Assembly (NCBI GenBank): GCA_009360345.1
Contig: SPDP01000001.1
Location: 124,001-188,000 of the forward strand
DNA from: Alcaligenaceae bacterium SAGV5
GTDB lineage: Bacteria > Pseudomonadota > Gammaproteobacteria > Burkholderiales > Burkholderiaceae_B
Length of the DNA: 64,000 nt
Direction: 5' to 3'
Within the stretch, counting starts at the first letter, position 1; each line of letters opens with the position of its first letter. Below the pieces are notes generated by a model, which searched no databases, was not told the origin of the DNA, and worked only from the letters and a program-made list of their open reading frames with translations. A program made the translations under genes and the position numbers. This document shows, one piece after another, positions 8,444 through 17,411 of the stretch.

Positions 8444-10786
8444 CTACAGCTCCAGCACCAGCTTGCCGCCGCACGCCCGCGAGCAGCAGGCCATCATCCG
8501 GTCGTTGGCTTCGCGCTCGGCCTTGGTCAGCACCATGTCGCGGTGGTCGACCGGGCCGGCCAAGACGCGCACCTCGCACGAGCCGCACAGGCCTTCCTCG
8601 CAGTCGCTGGGCACGTCGATGTTGGCCGCGCGCAGCGAGGCCAGCACGGTGCGATCCGCCGGGACCGTCACGGTGATGCCGGAATCCTTCAATTCCACGT
8701 CGAAGGCGTGCTCCCGCGCCGGATCGAGCTGGGCGAGGCCGGACTCGAAGTGTTCGATCCGCAGCGCGTCGTCCGGCCAGGCCGCGCAGTGCGATTCCAG
8801 CGCTTCCAGCATGCGCCTGGGACCGCAGGCGCAGATCCGCCAGCCTTCCCGCGGCTGGTCCAGCAGGGCCGCCAGGTCGTTGCGCCGGCCTTCTTCCGAC
8901 ACGTACACGTGTAGCCGGCTGCCGTGCAGGTCGGCCAGCTCGTCCAGGAAGGCCATGCCGGCGCGGCGGCGGCCGCTGTAGTGCAGTTCGTAGTCCATGC
9001 CCAGCTCACGGGCGCGGCGGGCCATGGCGGCGACGGGCGTGATGCCGATGCCGCCGGCCACCAGGATCAGCTTGGCCGCCGTTTCGTCCATGCGGAAGTG
9101 ATTGCGCGGGCCGCGTATGCGCAGCTTGTCGCCCACGCGCACGTTGCCGTGTATCCACGACGATCCGCCGCGCCCCTGGGGTTCGTGCAGGACGGCGATT
9201 TCCAGCGCGCCCGCGTCGGCGGGGTCCCCGCACAGCGAATACTGGCGCGAGCGTCCGGGTTCGCCGCATTCGACGTCGATGTGCGAGCCGGGGGCCCAGC
9301 GCGGCAGCGCGCGGCCGTCGGGCGACACCAGGCGCAGCCTGAGGACGCCGTCGGCGACGGGCGTGGCGCTTTCCACCACCACGCTGCGCGCGATGGCGTG
9401 GCGCGAGGGCTCGCCTATGCGCACCGGCGCCTGGACCCGCAGCAGCGTGGCATCCTGGCGCTCGGGGTTGCGCGCGGGGTCCCACTCCACCCACAGGTGT
9501 TCCGGCCCCCGGAACGAGGTGTTGGGGACGTAGCTGAAGCGCTGGTCGGCCAGGCGCATGTGGGGCAGCCGGCGCGTCAGTTCCTGCAGGAAGACCTGCA
9601 TTTCCATGCGCGCCAGGTTCTTGCCCATGCACTGGTGCGAGCCATAGCCGAAGGTCAGGTGGTCGCTGGCGTTCTCGCGGCGAATGTCGAAGAAGTCGGC
9701 ATCGGCGAAGTGGCGGTCGTCGTGGTTGCCCGACGAAGTCACGATCAGCAGCTTCGACCCGGCGGGAATGTCCACGCCTTCGATCCGCGTGTCGCGCGTG
9801 ACCAGGCGGCGCCAGGCCGCCACCGAGCCGTTGTGGCGCAGGCATTCCTCGACCGCGCTGGGGATCAGGCCGGGATCTTCGCAGATCTCGCGCCAGGCGT
9901 CGGGATGCTGCAGCAGCAGCTTGATTGCGTTGGCCGTGGCGTTGGCGGTGGTCTCGTGGGCGGCGACGATGCCGGCCATCATCATCGAATGCAGATAGGA
10001 GTCGGTCACCACCTCCGGGTGTTCCTGCTGCTTGCGGATGCCATAGCGCATCCAGCCGGGCAGGTCCGGGGCCTGGCGCATTTTTTCCAGCACCTTGCCG
10101 GCGTATTGCCAGAAGTTGCCGACGGCATGGGCCACCGCCACCTGCTCCTCGGGCTTGGGCCGGCCCCAGGTGTTGACCGTGTGGGCGATGGAATAGCGCC
10201 GCAGCGTGTCCATGTCTTCCTCGGGCACGCCCAGGAAATGCAGCGCCACGGTCAGCGGCACTTCCCACAGCATCTGGTCGACCAGGTCGGCGCGGCCGTC
10301 GTCGACGAAACGGTCCACGTACTCGCGCGCCAGCCGCCGCACCATGGGTTCGTGGTGTTTCAGGTGCTCGGGTGTGAACGGCTCCATCAGCACGCGCCGG
10401 CGCGGCATGTGGGCCGGCTCGTCCTCGTTGACCAGGGTGCGGTTCATCGCGTAGCCGTACTGTTCGAGCACGGCGTTGGCCTCGGGGCCCGTGGGCGTGA
10501 TCTTCTCCAGCGCGATCGACGGGCTGAAGGTGAGGTTGTCGCGGAAGATGGCCTTGATGGCTTCGTAGCGCGTGACCACCCAGTAGCCCAGCCGGGGGCT
10601 GTAGAAAATGGGTTCCCGATCGCGCGCCCAGCGCACGTAGTCGGGCGGATCCTGCTGGTAGCCGTCTTCGAACGGGTCGAAACCGGCGGCGCCCGCGCTG
10701 ATGGGGCAGCCGGTGGGGCCGAGGCCGGTGGGCGCGGCGTCGTGGTGGACCGGGCAGCCTCCGGTCCGGGGCGGGGGTGCGGCCAT
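8444..10786 (-). CDS. self-sufficient cytochrome P450 (CYP116B-type, P450-FMN-2Fe2S fusion)
   Basis: 780-residue single-chain monooxygenase. Residues 1-450 are a P450: I-helix [17 protein letters not shown] (about 271), ExxR inside EECLRH (about 314), and haem-ligand cysteine in [13 protein letters not shown] (Cys386). Residues about 465-690 are a phthalate-dioxygenase-reductase module with the flavin motif RQYSLCGDP and the NAD(P)H motif [12 protein letters not shown]. The C-terminus is a plant-type 2Fe-2S ferredoxin ([14 protein letters not shown], with a last cysteine near MACCSRAC). The order and length are those of CYP116B enzymes such as P450RhF, which hydroxylate or dealkylate aromatics without partners. 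The start at 10786 follows AGGAGAG. An IclR operator lies just upstream. Confidence 0.93.
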   Translation of the reverse strand: MAAPPPRTGGCPVHHDAAPTGLGPTGCPISAGAAGFDPFEDGYQQDPPDYVRWARDREPIFYSPRLGYWVVTRYEAIKAIFRDNLTFSPSIALEKITPTGPEANAVLEQYGYAMNRTLVNEDEPAHMPRRRVLMEPFTPEHLKHHEPMVRRLAREYVDRFVDDGRADLVDQMLWEVPLTVALHFLGVPEEDMDTLRRYSIAHTVNTWGRPKPEEQVAVAHAVGNFWQYAGKVLEKMRQAPDLPGWMRYGIRKQQEHPEVVTDSYLHSMMMAGIVAAHETTANATANAIKLLLQHPDAWREICEDPGLIPSAVEECLRHNGSVAAWRRLVTRDTRIEGVDIPAGSKLLIVTSSGNHDDRHFADADFFDIRRENASDHLTFGYGSHQCMGKNLARMEMQVFLQELTRRLPHMRLADQRFSYVPNTSFRGPEHLWVEWDPARNPERQDATLLRVQAPVRIGEPSRHAIARSVVVESATPVADGVLRLRLVSPDGRALPRWAPGSHIDVECGEPGRSRQYSLCGDPADAGALEIAVLHEPQGRGGSSWIHGNVRVGDKLRIRGPRNHFRMDETAAKLILVAGGIGITPVAAMARRARELGMDYELHYSGRRRAGMAFLDELADLHGSRLHVYVSEEGRRNDLAALLDQPREGWRICACGPRRMLEALESHCAAWPDDALRIEHFESGLAQLDPAREHAFDVELKDSGITVTVPADRTVLASLRAANIDVPSDCEEGLCGSCEVRVLAGPVDHRDMVLTKAEREANDRMMACCSRACGGKLVLEL

Positions 10787-10827
10787 GGCGTCTCTCCTGT
10801 CGCGGGATTCCGGGAAAAGGGAATCAG

Positions 10828-10856
10828 TTTGCGTAATTATTGTACGCAATGCGTAA
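10828..10856. promoter_or_regulatory. candidate IclR operator in front of the P450 gene
   Basis: TTGCGTA (10829-10835) and its exact complement TACGCAA (10843-10849) form a dyad with a 7-nt spacer, followed by a further half-site GCGTAA (10851-10856). The 9-mer TTTGCGTAA at 10828-10836 recurs, inverted, at 11751-11759 upstream of the IclR gene. The AT-rich spacer probably contains the P450 promoter. Confidence 0.6.
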
Positions 10857-10871
10857 AAAGAGAACCAGCGA

Positions 10872-11717
10872 TTACACCTGGATACCGTAGCCCAGCCTTT
10901 TACTGACGGCGGCAGCGGCCTGGCGCACCGATCGCGCGATCTCACCGTCCGGTTCCGGATCGAAGGCCCCCGTCGGGCCCAGCGCCGTCATGACCACGGT
11001 GACGGACCCGTCGGCGTTGAACACCGGGGCCGCCACCGCGCTGATGCCGTTCAGCATCACGTCGCGCACGGGGGCGCAGCCCAGGGACCGGATGGAGGCG
11101 AACAGGCGGTCGGCCGCCTCGCGGTCCGGTATCTGGCGCCGATGTCCGGGAGTGGCGCCGGCCAGTTCGGCGGCCACCAGCGCGTCGAGCACCGCCGACC
11201 GCGCGAAGGCGCCGAAGGCCCGTCCGGTGGCCGACCACAGCACCGGCATGACCGATCCGATGCGCACGTTCACCGCCACCGGCTGGATCGGCTCGCTCCA
11301 CCGGACGATGGTCGGGCCGGCGTTGCCCAGCACCGAGACGAAGCAGGACAGATTGTGCGATTCGCCCAGCCGGGCAAGCTCGGCGGCGGCCAGGGTCAGG
11401 GCGTCCGACTGTCGCATGGCGGCCAGGCCGATGGCGAGCGACTCGGGGCCCAGCACATAGCGCGATGTGGCCGGGTCCTGGATGACGAACCCGGCCTCGA
11501 CCAGGCTGGCCAGGTAGCGGTGGATCTTGGCCGGGCTTTCTCCCAGCCGTCCCGCCAGCGCGGTCAGCGGCGCGGCGCCTCCCAGGACGGCCAGGGCCTT
11601 GAGCACCGCCATGCCGGTGCCGGCCGATTGCACCTTGCTGCGGCGCGAGGCGGACTTGGCGGGCGCGGCACCGGCCGGGGACGAGGGGGACGAGGCTTGT
11701 TCGCGCTTGCTGGCCAT
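10872..11717 (-). CDS. IclR-family transcriptional regulator
   Basis: 281-residue regulator. After a low-complexity N-terminus rich in Ser, Ala and Pro (about 1-30), a winged helix-turn-helix follows (about 34-95: LTALAGRLGESPAKIHRYLASL). The C-terminal effector domain (about 110-280) has SCFVSVLGNAGPTIVRW and GCAPVRDVMLNGISAVAAPVF, where IclR proteins bind small carboxylates or aromatics. It is encoded immediately upstream of, and in the same direction as, the CYP116B gene. The two promoters share a 9-mer, so it probably controls both. AGGGGAAGG precedes the ATG. Whether it represses or activates cannot be told. Confidence 0.92.
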   Translation of the reverse strand: MASKREQASSPSSPAGAAPAKSASRRSKVQSAGTGMAVLKALAVLGGAAPLTALAGRLGESPAKIHRYLASLVEAGFVIQDPATSRYVLGPESLAIGLAAMRQSDALTLAAAELARLGESHNLSCFVSVLGNAGPTIVRWSEPIQPVAVNVRIGSVMPVLWSATGRAFGAFARSAVLDALVAAELAGATPGHRRQIPDREAADRLFASIRSLGCAPVRDVMLNGISAVAAPVFNADGSVTVVMTALGPTGAFDPEPDGEIARSVRQAAAAVSKRLGYGIQV

Positions 11718-11750
11718 GGAAGGGGAAGGAGGGAGGGAATGCGCGCTATG

Positions 11751-11759
11751 TTACGCAAA
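11751..11759. promoter_or_regulatory. candidate IclR half-site upstream of the IclR gene
   Basis: TTACGCAAA, the exact inverse of the 9-mer in the P450 promoter region, 34 bp before the IclR start codon. It suggests autoregulation. It also overlaps the region just past the convergent-side MarR gene end, so by itself it is weak evidence. Confidence 0.4.
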
Positions 11760-11785
11760 AGCCCGGCGCGCGCCTTCCCCTGCGT

Positions 11786-12226
11786 TCAGGACAGCGCGGC
11801 CAGGCCGGCCCGCAGGTCGTCGGCCGAGCGTTCGCCCAGCTCCGCTTCGATCCCGGCGTGCGTGGCGCGCCAGATCGGCAGCGCGCGCGCCAGCGCCGCG
11901 TGGCCCCGGTCGGTCAGGACCAGCAGGCGGCCGCGGCGGTCCGCGGGGTCCACGTCCACGCGTACCAGCCCTTCGCGCTCCAGCGGCTTCAAGGCGGCGG
12001 TCAGCGTCGTCCTGTCCATGGCCAGCAGCCGCGCCACCGGCGCCATGCCCGGCGGCTCGGGCCGGTTCAGAGACATCAGGAGCGAAAACTGCCCGTTGGT
12101 CAGGCCGGCGGGCCGCAGGGCCTCGTCGAAGCGTTTGGCCAGCGCCCGCGCGGCGCGCTGCACGTACAGGCACAGGCAGGCGTCGCGGACTTCGAGCGTG
12201 GCGGTGAATGGAATTTTCTTTGACAT
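11786..12226 (-). CDS. MarR-family transcriptional regulator
   Basis: 146-residue winged-helix dimeric repressor. The DNA-binding core lies at about residues 40-100 (GLTNGQFSLLMSLNR, RLLAMDRTTLTAALKPLERE, wing with VDPADRRGRLLVLT). A cysteine pair CLCLY near residue 17 could give redox sensitivity, but that is speculation. The open frame extends upstream to 12286; I place the start at 12226 (MSKKIPF), directly after the operator palindrome. It diverges from a DUF1428 gene, and the 20-bp perfect palindrome between them is the obvious target. Its end lies 69 nt from the IclR gene start. Confidence 0.9.
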   Translation of the reverse strand: MSKKIPFTATLEVRDACLCLYVQRAARALAKRFDEALRPAGLTNGQFSLLMSLNRPEPPGMAPVARLLAMDRTTLTAALKPLEREGLVRVDVDPADRRGRLLVLTDRGHAALARALPIWRATHAGIEAELGERSADDLRAGLAALS

Positions 12227-12237
12227 GGCCCGGATTA

Positions 12238-12257
12238 TTATGTTGATATCAACATAA
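12238..12257. promoter_or_regulatory. MarR operator, perfect 20-bp palindrome
   Basis: TTATGTTGATATCAACATAA is a perfect palindrome 11 bp upstream of the MarR start and 83 bp upstream of the DUF1428 start. Length and symmetry match MarR-type operators. It is an AT island in GC-rich DNA and probably covers both divergent promoters. Confidence 0.75.
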
Positions 12258-12265
12258 ATGTCAAA

Positions 12266-12318
12266 TTGGCGAGGCATGATCGCCAACGAAGAGTGGTCCG
12301 CCGCGGGGGCGGACCACT
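12266..12318 (+). other. structured leader of the DUF1428 gene (two hairpins)
   Basis: Two further perfect inverted repeats follow the operator. TTGGCGA (12266-12272) pairs with TCGCCAA (12280-12286) across 7 nt. AGTGGTCCGCC (12292-12302) pairs with GGCGGACCACT (12308-12318) across 5 nt. The second stem ends 22 nt before the ATG, and AAGGAG of the ribosome site lies between them. They may be RNA structures in the 5' leader, an attenuator, or extra protein sites; the sequence does not decide. Confidence 0.5.
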
Positions 12319-12340
12319 ACACCCGCGAAGGAGATCGACG

Positions 12341-12700
12341 ATGGCGATGAAATATGTGGAAGGGTTTCTCCTGGCCGTGCCGGCCGCCAACAAGGAGCAG
12401 TACATCAAGCATGCCGCCGATGCGGCGCCGCTGTTCAAGGAGTTCGGCGTCACGCGCATGGTCGAGTGCTGGGGCGACGACGTGCCCGACGGCAAGCTGA
12501 CCGATTTCCGCCGGGCCGTGCAGGCCAAGGACGACGAAGTGGTGGTCTTCAGCTGGTTCGAGTATCCGTCCAAGGAAGTGCGCGATGCCGCCAACCAGAA
12601 GATGATGACCGATCCGCGCATGAAGACCATGGGCGAAGCCATGCCCTTCGACGGCAAGCGCATGATCTTCGGCGGCTTCGTGCCTGTCATCGACGTCTGA
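12341..12700 (+). CDS. DUF1428 domain-containing protein
   Basis: 119-residue soluble protein of the DUF1428 family, a small ferredoxin-like (dimeric alpha-beta barrel) fold of unknown function. Typical features are the opening KYVEGFLLAVPAANKEQY, the central VECWGDDVPDGK, FSWFEYPSK, and the C-terminal FDGKRMIFGGF. The length is normal for the family. The ATG follows GAAGGAG. It faces a MarR regulator across a perfect operator and a structured leader, so it is likely to be inducible by a small molecule. No catalytic residues can be named. Confidence 0.9.
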   Translation: MAMKYVEGFLLAVPAANKEQYIKHAADAAPLFKEFGVTRMVECWGDDVPDGKLTDFRRAVQAKDDEVVVFSWFEYPSKEVRDAANQKMMTDPRMKTMGEAMPFDGKRMIFGGFVPVIDV

Positions 12701-12716
12701 TGGGCGTGCGCGGCCC

Positions 12717-12740
12717 AGGCCGCCCCCGGGGGGGCCGCCT
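12717..12740. terminator. GC-rich hairpin between convergent genes
   Basis: AGGCCGCCCCC pairs with the following G/C-rich arm ending GGCCGCCT, with one mismatch and almost no loop. It lies between the DUF1428 stop and the stop of the outer-membrane channel gene, so it could end both transcripts. No U tract. Confidence 0.45.
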
Positions 12741-12741
12741 G

Positions 12742-14298
12742 TTACTGCGTGGATGAGCCCGTCTTGGCGTCGTCCCGCGTCGAGGCCAGGGTGTCCGCGT
12801 GCCAGCCGCCGCCCAGCGCGGAAATCAGGTTCACGCTCGCGGTCAGGCGGCTGCCCAGCAGCGACAGCGCCGTGCGTTCGTTGCTGAGGGCGGACGTCTG
12901 CACAGTGACCACGCTCAGGTAGTCGATCAGGCCGGATTCGAACTGGTTGGTCGTCAGCCGCAGCGATTCGCGCGCGGCATCCAGGGCCCGCTGCTGCACG
13001 ACCTGTTCTTCCTCCATCACGCGCAGTTGCGACAGGTAGTTTTCCACCTCGCCCAGCGCGGACAGCACGGTCTGCCGGTAGGCGGCCACCTGCTGGTCGT
13101 AGGTGGCTTCGGCCTGCCGGGTCTGCGCGCGGCGCAGGCCGGCGTCGAACAGCGGCGCGGCCAGCGAGGGGCCGAGCGACCAGAAACGCGCCGGCGCGGT
13201 CAGCCAGTCCGAGAACTGCGAGCTGCGGTAGCCCAGCGAGGTCGACAGGGTCAACGACGGGAAATAGGCTGCCTTGGCGACGCCTATGCGGGCATTGGCC
13301 GCCTGGACCTGGCGTTCCGCCGCGGCAATGTCGGGCCGTCGCTCCAGCAGTTCCGAAGGCAGGCCGACCGGGACCGCGGGCAGCACCGCCCGGAATTCCG
13401 TGGCGGCGAGACTGAACCCGGAAGGCGGCTGGCCAGCCAGGATGGCGATGGCGTGTTCGAGCTGGGCGCGTTGCCAGCGCAGGTCCACGACCTGGGCCCG
13501 GGTGGATTCGAGCTGGGTGCGGGCCTGGGCGATCTCGGCCTTGGCCGACACGCCCACGGCGTACCGGTTTTCGTTCAGGCGCAGCGAACGTTCATAGACC
13601 TTGATGGTGGCTTCCAGCAGGCGCCGCTGTTCGTCCATGATGCGCAACTGGAAGTAGTTGCGCGCCAGTTCGGCCTGCGCGCTCAGGTGGGCGTTCGCCA
13701 GGTTGGCGGCGCTGGCCTGCGCGCTGGCGGTGTCGGCCTCGACGCCGCGGCGGATGCGGCCCCACAGGTCGGCTTCCCAACTGGCCGTGGCGCTCATGCT
13801 GTACTGGTTGCGGATGCTTTGCGAGCCGCCCTGGCTGATGACGACGCCGCTGCTGTTGGTCGTGGTGCTGCTGCTCGTGCCGGTGCCGCTGCGCGTGGCC
13901 GAGGCGCTGCCGTTCAGCGTGGGGAACTGGCCGGCGCGGGTGGCCTGCACCGTGGCCAGCGCCTGCCGGTACTGGGCTTCGGCCTGGGCGATGGTCTGGT
14001 TGGCGGTCTCGACCTGGGCCATCAGGCGCGACAGTTCGGGGTCGCCATAGACTTCCCACCAGGGGCCGCGGTGGACCTCGTCGCGAGGCTCGGCGGCCTT
14101 CCAGCCGGCGGCTTCCTTGAACTCGACGCCGCTGTTCACGGTCGGCCGTACATAGTCGGGCCCCACCGCGCAGCCGCCCAGCAGGCAGGCCAGCGCGGCG
14201 CAGACGGCCAGGCGCGTGCCGGCGGCCCGTGGCGGGCGGCGGTCGGCAAGCGGCGAAGGGCAGGGCGTGCCCGCCACGGCGGGCCACGTCTTGGTCAT
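12742..14298 (-). CDS. RND efflux outer-membrane channel (NodT/OprM family lipoprotein)
   Basis: 518-residue TolC-like channel that carries drugs from the RND pump across the outer membrane. It starts with a signal peptide and the lipobox LLGGC (acylated Cys at about residue 44), then VGPDYVRP, the family's opening. Two repeated outer-membrane-factor domains follow. A Ser/Thr-rich insert with runs of T and S (about residues 145-160) lies in the first domain. The start at 14298 has GGAGA in front and overlaps the upstream pump gene by 4 nt. A far longer open frame in this direction is a shadow of the pump gene. Last gene of the operon, equivalent to OpmB/MdtP types. Confidence 0.93.
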   Translation of the reverse strand: MTKTWPAVAGTPCPSPLADRRPPRAAGTRLAVCAALACLLGGCAVGPDYVRPTVNSGVEFKEAAGWKAAEPRDEVHRGPWWEVYGDPELSRLMAQVETANQTIAQAEAQYRQALATVQATRAGQFPTLNGSASATRSGTGTSSSTTTNSSGVVISQGGSQSIRNQYSMSATASWEADLWGRIRRGVEADTASAQASAANLANAHLSAQAELARNYFQLRIMDEQRRLLEATIKVYERSLRLNENRYAVGVSAKAEIAQARTQLESTRAQVVDLRWQRAQLEHAIAILAGQPPSGFSLAATEFRAVLPAVPVGLPSELLERRPDIAAAERQVQAANARIGVAKAAYFPSLTLSTSLGYRSSQFSDWLTAPARFWSLGPSLAAPLFDAGLRRAQTRQAEATYDQQVAAYRQTVLSALGEVENYLSQLRVMEEEQVVQQRALDAARESLRLTTNQFESGLIDYLSVVTVQTSALSNERTALSLLGSRLTASVNLISALGGGWHADTLASTRDDAKTGSSTQ

Positions 14299-17200
14299 AG
14301 ATTGTCTCCGGGTAGCGCGAGGCCCGCCGGTCGTGGCCGGCCCCAGCGCCGTTGCGCCCGCCAATGGAGGCGGTCGAGGTACAGATAGACCACCGGGGTG
14401 GTGAACAGCGTCAACAACTGGCTGACGACCAGCCCGCCGACGATGGTGATGCCCAGCGGCTGGCGCAACTCGGCGCCGGCGCCGGTGCTGATCACCAGCG
14501 GCACCGCGCCCAGGATGGCCGCCATGGTGGTCATCAGGATGGGGCGGAAGCGCATCAGGCAGGCTTCGTGGATGGCCTCGCGCGAGCTCAGGCCGCGCCG
14601 TCGCTCGGCATCCAGCGCGAAGTCCACCATCATGATGGCGTTCTTCTTGACGATGCCGATCAGCAGGAACACCCCGATCAGCGCGATCAGCGAGAACTCC
14701 CGGCCCAGCATCATCAGCGCCAGCAGCGCGCCCAGCCCGGCCGAGGGCAGGGTGGACAGGATGGTGAGCGGATGGATATAGCTCTCGTACAGCATGCCCA
14801 GCACCAGGTACATGGTGACCAGCGCGGCCAGGATCAGCCAGGGCTGGGCGCTCAGGGACGATTGCAGCGCCTTGGCGCTGCCGGCGAAGCCCGCCTGGAT
14901 CTCGGTGGTCGGCAGGCTGATGCGGGCGACCGCCTCGTTGACCGCGCGCGTGGCCTGCTCCAGCGATACGCCGGGTGCCAGGTTGAAGGCGATGGTGTCG
15001 GCGGCGAACTGGCTCTCGTGCGAGACGCTGAGCGGGGCGTTGGTGGTGCGCCACTTCGCGAACGCGGACAGCGGCACGCGGGCGCCGGTCGAGGTGACGA
15101 CGGTGACCTGCTGCAACGCGTCCGCGTTCTGGGCGAAGCGCTGGTCCACCTCCATGACCACCCGGTACTGGTTGAGCGGGTTGTAGATGACCGAGACCTG
15201 CCGCTGGCTGAACGAATTGTTCAGCACCGCCGCGATCATGGACATGTTCACCCCCAGCCGCGTCGCGGTCTCGCGGTCGATCTCCAGCGAGATCTGCCGG
15301 CCCTTGTCCTCGACGTCCACGTCGATGTCGGTCAGCTCGGGCAAGGCCGCCAGCGCCCGCTGGACGCGCGGCATCCAGGTGCGCAGCGTCGACAGCTCCG
15401 AGGCCTTCAGCGAGTACTGGTAGCTGGAGTTGGACATGCGCGCGCCGATACGTATGTCCTGGTTGGGCATCAGGAACATGCGCGCGCCGGGCACGTTGCC
15501 CAGCTTGCCCCGCAGCCGGTTCATCACGTCGTCCACGGATACCTTGCGTTCGGCCAGGGGCTTGAGCTGGATCATCATGAAGCTGGTGTTGCTGCCGCCG
15601 CGTCCGCCGCTGTAGCCGACCATGCTCTCGACCGCCGGGTCGGCCAGCACGACCTTGCGGAAGTATTCCAGCTTGGGGCGCATGGCCTGGAAAGACGTGC
15701 CCTGGTCGGCGCGGATGAAGCCCATGAGCTGGCCCGTGTCCTGCTGCGGGAAGAAGCCCTTGGGCACCTTCACGTACAGGTAGACGTTGAGGCCGATCAC
15801 CACGCCCAGCACGATCAGGGTCAGCAGCGAGTGGCGCAGCACCCAGTGCAGCGCCCGGCCGTAGCCCCGCGTCATCCCGGCGAAGCCGGCCTCCAGCAGC
15901 CGCGAGATCCGTCCCGGGGGCCGCTGCTCGCGCACGGGGCGCAGCATGCGGGCGCACATCATGGGCGTCAGGGTGACCGAGACGATCAGCGACATCAGGA
16001 TGGCGGCGGACAGCGTGACGGAGAACTCGCGGAAGAGCCGGCCGACGATGTCGCCCATCAGCAGGATGGGAATGAACACCGCGATCAGCGACAGGCTCAT
16101 CGACAGCACCGTGAAGCCGACCTCGCGGGATCCCACGAGGGCCGCCCGCAGCGGCGACATGCCTGCCTCCAGGTGCCGCGAGATGTTCTCCAGGACGACG
16201 ATGGCGTCGTCCACGACGAAGCCGGTGGCGACGATCAGCGCCATCAGCGACATGGTGTTGAGCGAATAGCCGCACAGGTACATGACGGCGAAGGTGGCGA
16301 TGAGCGAGACCGGCACCGCCACGCTGGGAATGATCGCGGCGCGGACGTTGCGCAGGAACAGCAGGACCACCAGGATGACCAGGATGACCGCGATGACGAG
16401 CGTGTGCTCGGCTTCGGCCAGCGAGGCGCGGATGCTGGGCGTGCGGTCCTGGGCCACGGTGAGCGCGACGTCGCCGGGCAGCAGCGCCCGCATCTGCGGC
16501 AGCGCCTCGCGGATGCGGTCCACCGTCTCGATGATGTTGGCGGCGGGCTGGCGGCCCACCACCAGCAGGATGGCGGGGCTGTTGTTGAAGAATCCCATGT
16601 TGAACAGGTCTTCCACCGAGTCCTCGACCCGCGCCACGTCGCTCAGCATCACCGGCGAGCCGTTGCGGTAAGCCACGATCAGCCGGCGGTATTCGTAGGC
16701 CTTGCGCAGCTGGTCGTTGGTGGCGACCTGCCAACTGGTGTCGCTGTTCTCGAGCACGCCCTTGGGGCCTCGCGCGTTGGCGTTGTTCAGCGCGGTGCGC
16801 ACCTCGTCCAGCGCGATGCCGTACTGGTTGAGGGCGGTCGGGTTCAACTCCACCCGCACCGCGGGCAGCGAGCTGCCGCCCACCTGGACGTCGCTGACGC
16901 CCTTGATCTGCGCGATGCGCTGCGCCAGGATGGTCGAGCCCACGTCGTAGAGCTGCCCCTGGTCCAGCGTGGGCGAGGTCAGCGCCAGCACCATGATGGG
17001 CGCGGAGGTGGGGTTGCGCTTGGTGTAGGTCGGGTTGCTGCGCAGCGAGCTGGGCAGCATGGTGCGTGCCGCGTTGATGGCGCCCTGCACGTCGCGCGCG
17101 GCGCCGTCGATGTCGCGGCTCAGGTCGAACTGCAAGGTGACGTTGGTCGAGCCCTGGGTGCTGCGCGACGTCATCTCGGTAATGCCGGCGATGCTGCCCA

Positions 17201-17411
17201 GCGCGCGCTCCAGCGGCGTGGCGACGCTGGAGGCCATGGTCTCGGGGCTGGCGCCGGGCAGGCTGGCACGCACCGATATCGTGGGGAAATCCACCTGCGG
17301 CAGCGGCGCCACCGGCAGCTTGACGAAAGCCAGGGCGCCGGCCAGCACCACGGCGATGGCCAGCAGCACCGTGGCCACCGGCCGCATGACGAACGGCGCG
17401 GAGATGTTCAT
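14295..17411 (-). CDS. mdtC: RND multidrug efflux permease, MdtC/MuxC type
   Basis: 1038-residue inner-membrane proton-drug antiporter of the HAE1-RND family with 12 membrane segments and two large periplasmic loops. TM1 is at residues 10-30 ([20 protein letters not shown]). Proton-relay acidic residues lie in [20 protein letters not shown] in TM4, the usual DD pair. It opens [12 protein letters not shown], as MdtC-like proteins do. In MdtBC systems the two permeases form a 2:1 hetero-trimer, MdtC being the drug-binding member. Overlaps the gene on each side by 4 nt. Substrates cannot be inferred. Confidence 0.93.
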   Translation of the reverse strand: MNISAPFVMRPVATVLLAIAVVLAGALAFVKLPVAPLPQVDFPTISVRASLPGASPETMASSVATPLERALGSIAGITEMTSRSTQGSTNVTLQFDLSRDIDGAARDVQGAINAARTMLPSSLRSNPTYTKRNPTSAPIMVLALTSPTLDQGQLYDVGSTILAQRIAQIKGVSDVQVGGSSLPAVRVELNPTALNQYGIALDEVRTALNNANARGPKGVLENSDTSWQVATNDQLRKAYEYRRLIVAYRNGSPVMLSDVARVEDSVEDLFNMGFFNNSPAILLVVGRQPAANIIETVDRIREALPQMRALLPGDVALTVAQDRTPSIRASLAEAEHTLVIAVILVILVVLLFLRNVRAAIIPSVAVPVSLIATFAVMYLCGYSLNTMSLMALIVATGFVVDDAIVVLENISRHLEAGMSPLRAALVGSREVGFTVLSMSLSLIAVFIPILLMGDIVGRLFREFSVTLSAAILMSLIVSVTLTPMMCARMLRPVREQRPPGRISRLLEAGFAGMTRGYGRALHWVLRHSLLTLIVLGVVIGLNVYLYVKVPKGFFPQQDTGQLMGFIRADQGTSFQAMRPKLEYFRKVVLADPAVESMVGYSGGRGGSNTSFMMIQLKPLAERKVSVDDVMNRLRGKLGNVPGARMFLMPNQDIRIGARMSNSSYQYSLKASELSTLRTWMPRVQRALAALPELTDIDVDVEDKGRQISLEIDRETATRLGVNMSMIAAVLNNSFSQRQVSVIYNPLNQYRVVMEVDQRFAQNADALQQVTVVTSTGARVPLSAFAKWRTTNAPLSVSHESQFAADTIAFNLAPGVSLEQATRAVNEAVARISLPTTEIQAGFAGSAKALQSSLSAQPWLILAALVTMYLVLGMLYESYIHPLTILSTLPSAGLGALLALMMLGREFSLIALIGVFLLIGIVKKNAIMMVDFALDAERRRGLSSREAIHEACLMRFRPILMTTMAAILGAVPLVISTGAGAELRQPLGITIVGGLVVSQLLTLFTTPVVYLYLDRLHWRAQRRWGRPRPAGLALPGDNL

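Noticed and set aside
8924-10906. 660-codon plus-strand frame opposite the P450
   Set aside because: Antisense shadow of a clear P450 fusion protein.
12742-16734. 1330-codon minus-strand frame joining the outer-membrane channel to upstream residues
   Set aside because: Its N-terminal part is a shadow of the MdtC gene in another frame; the real channel starts at 14298.
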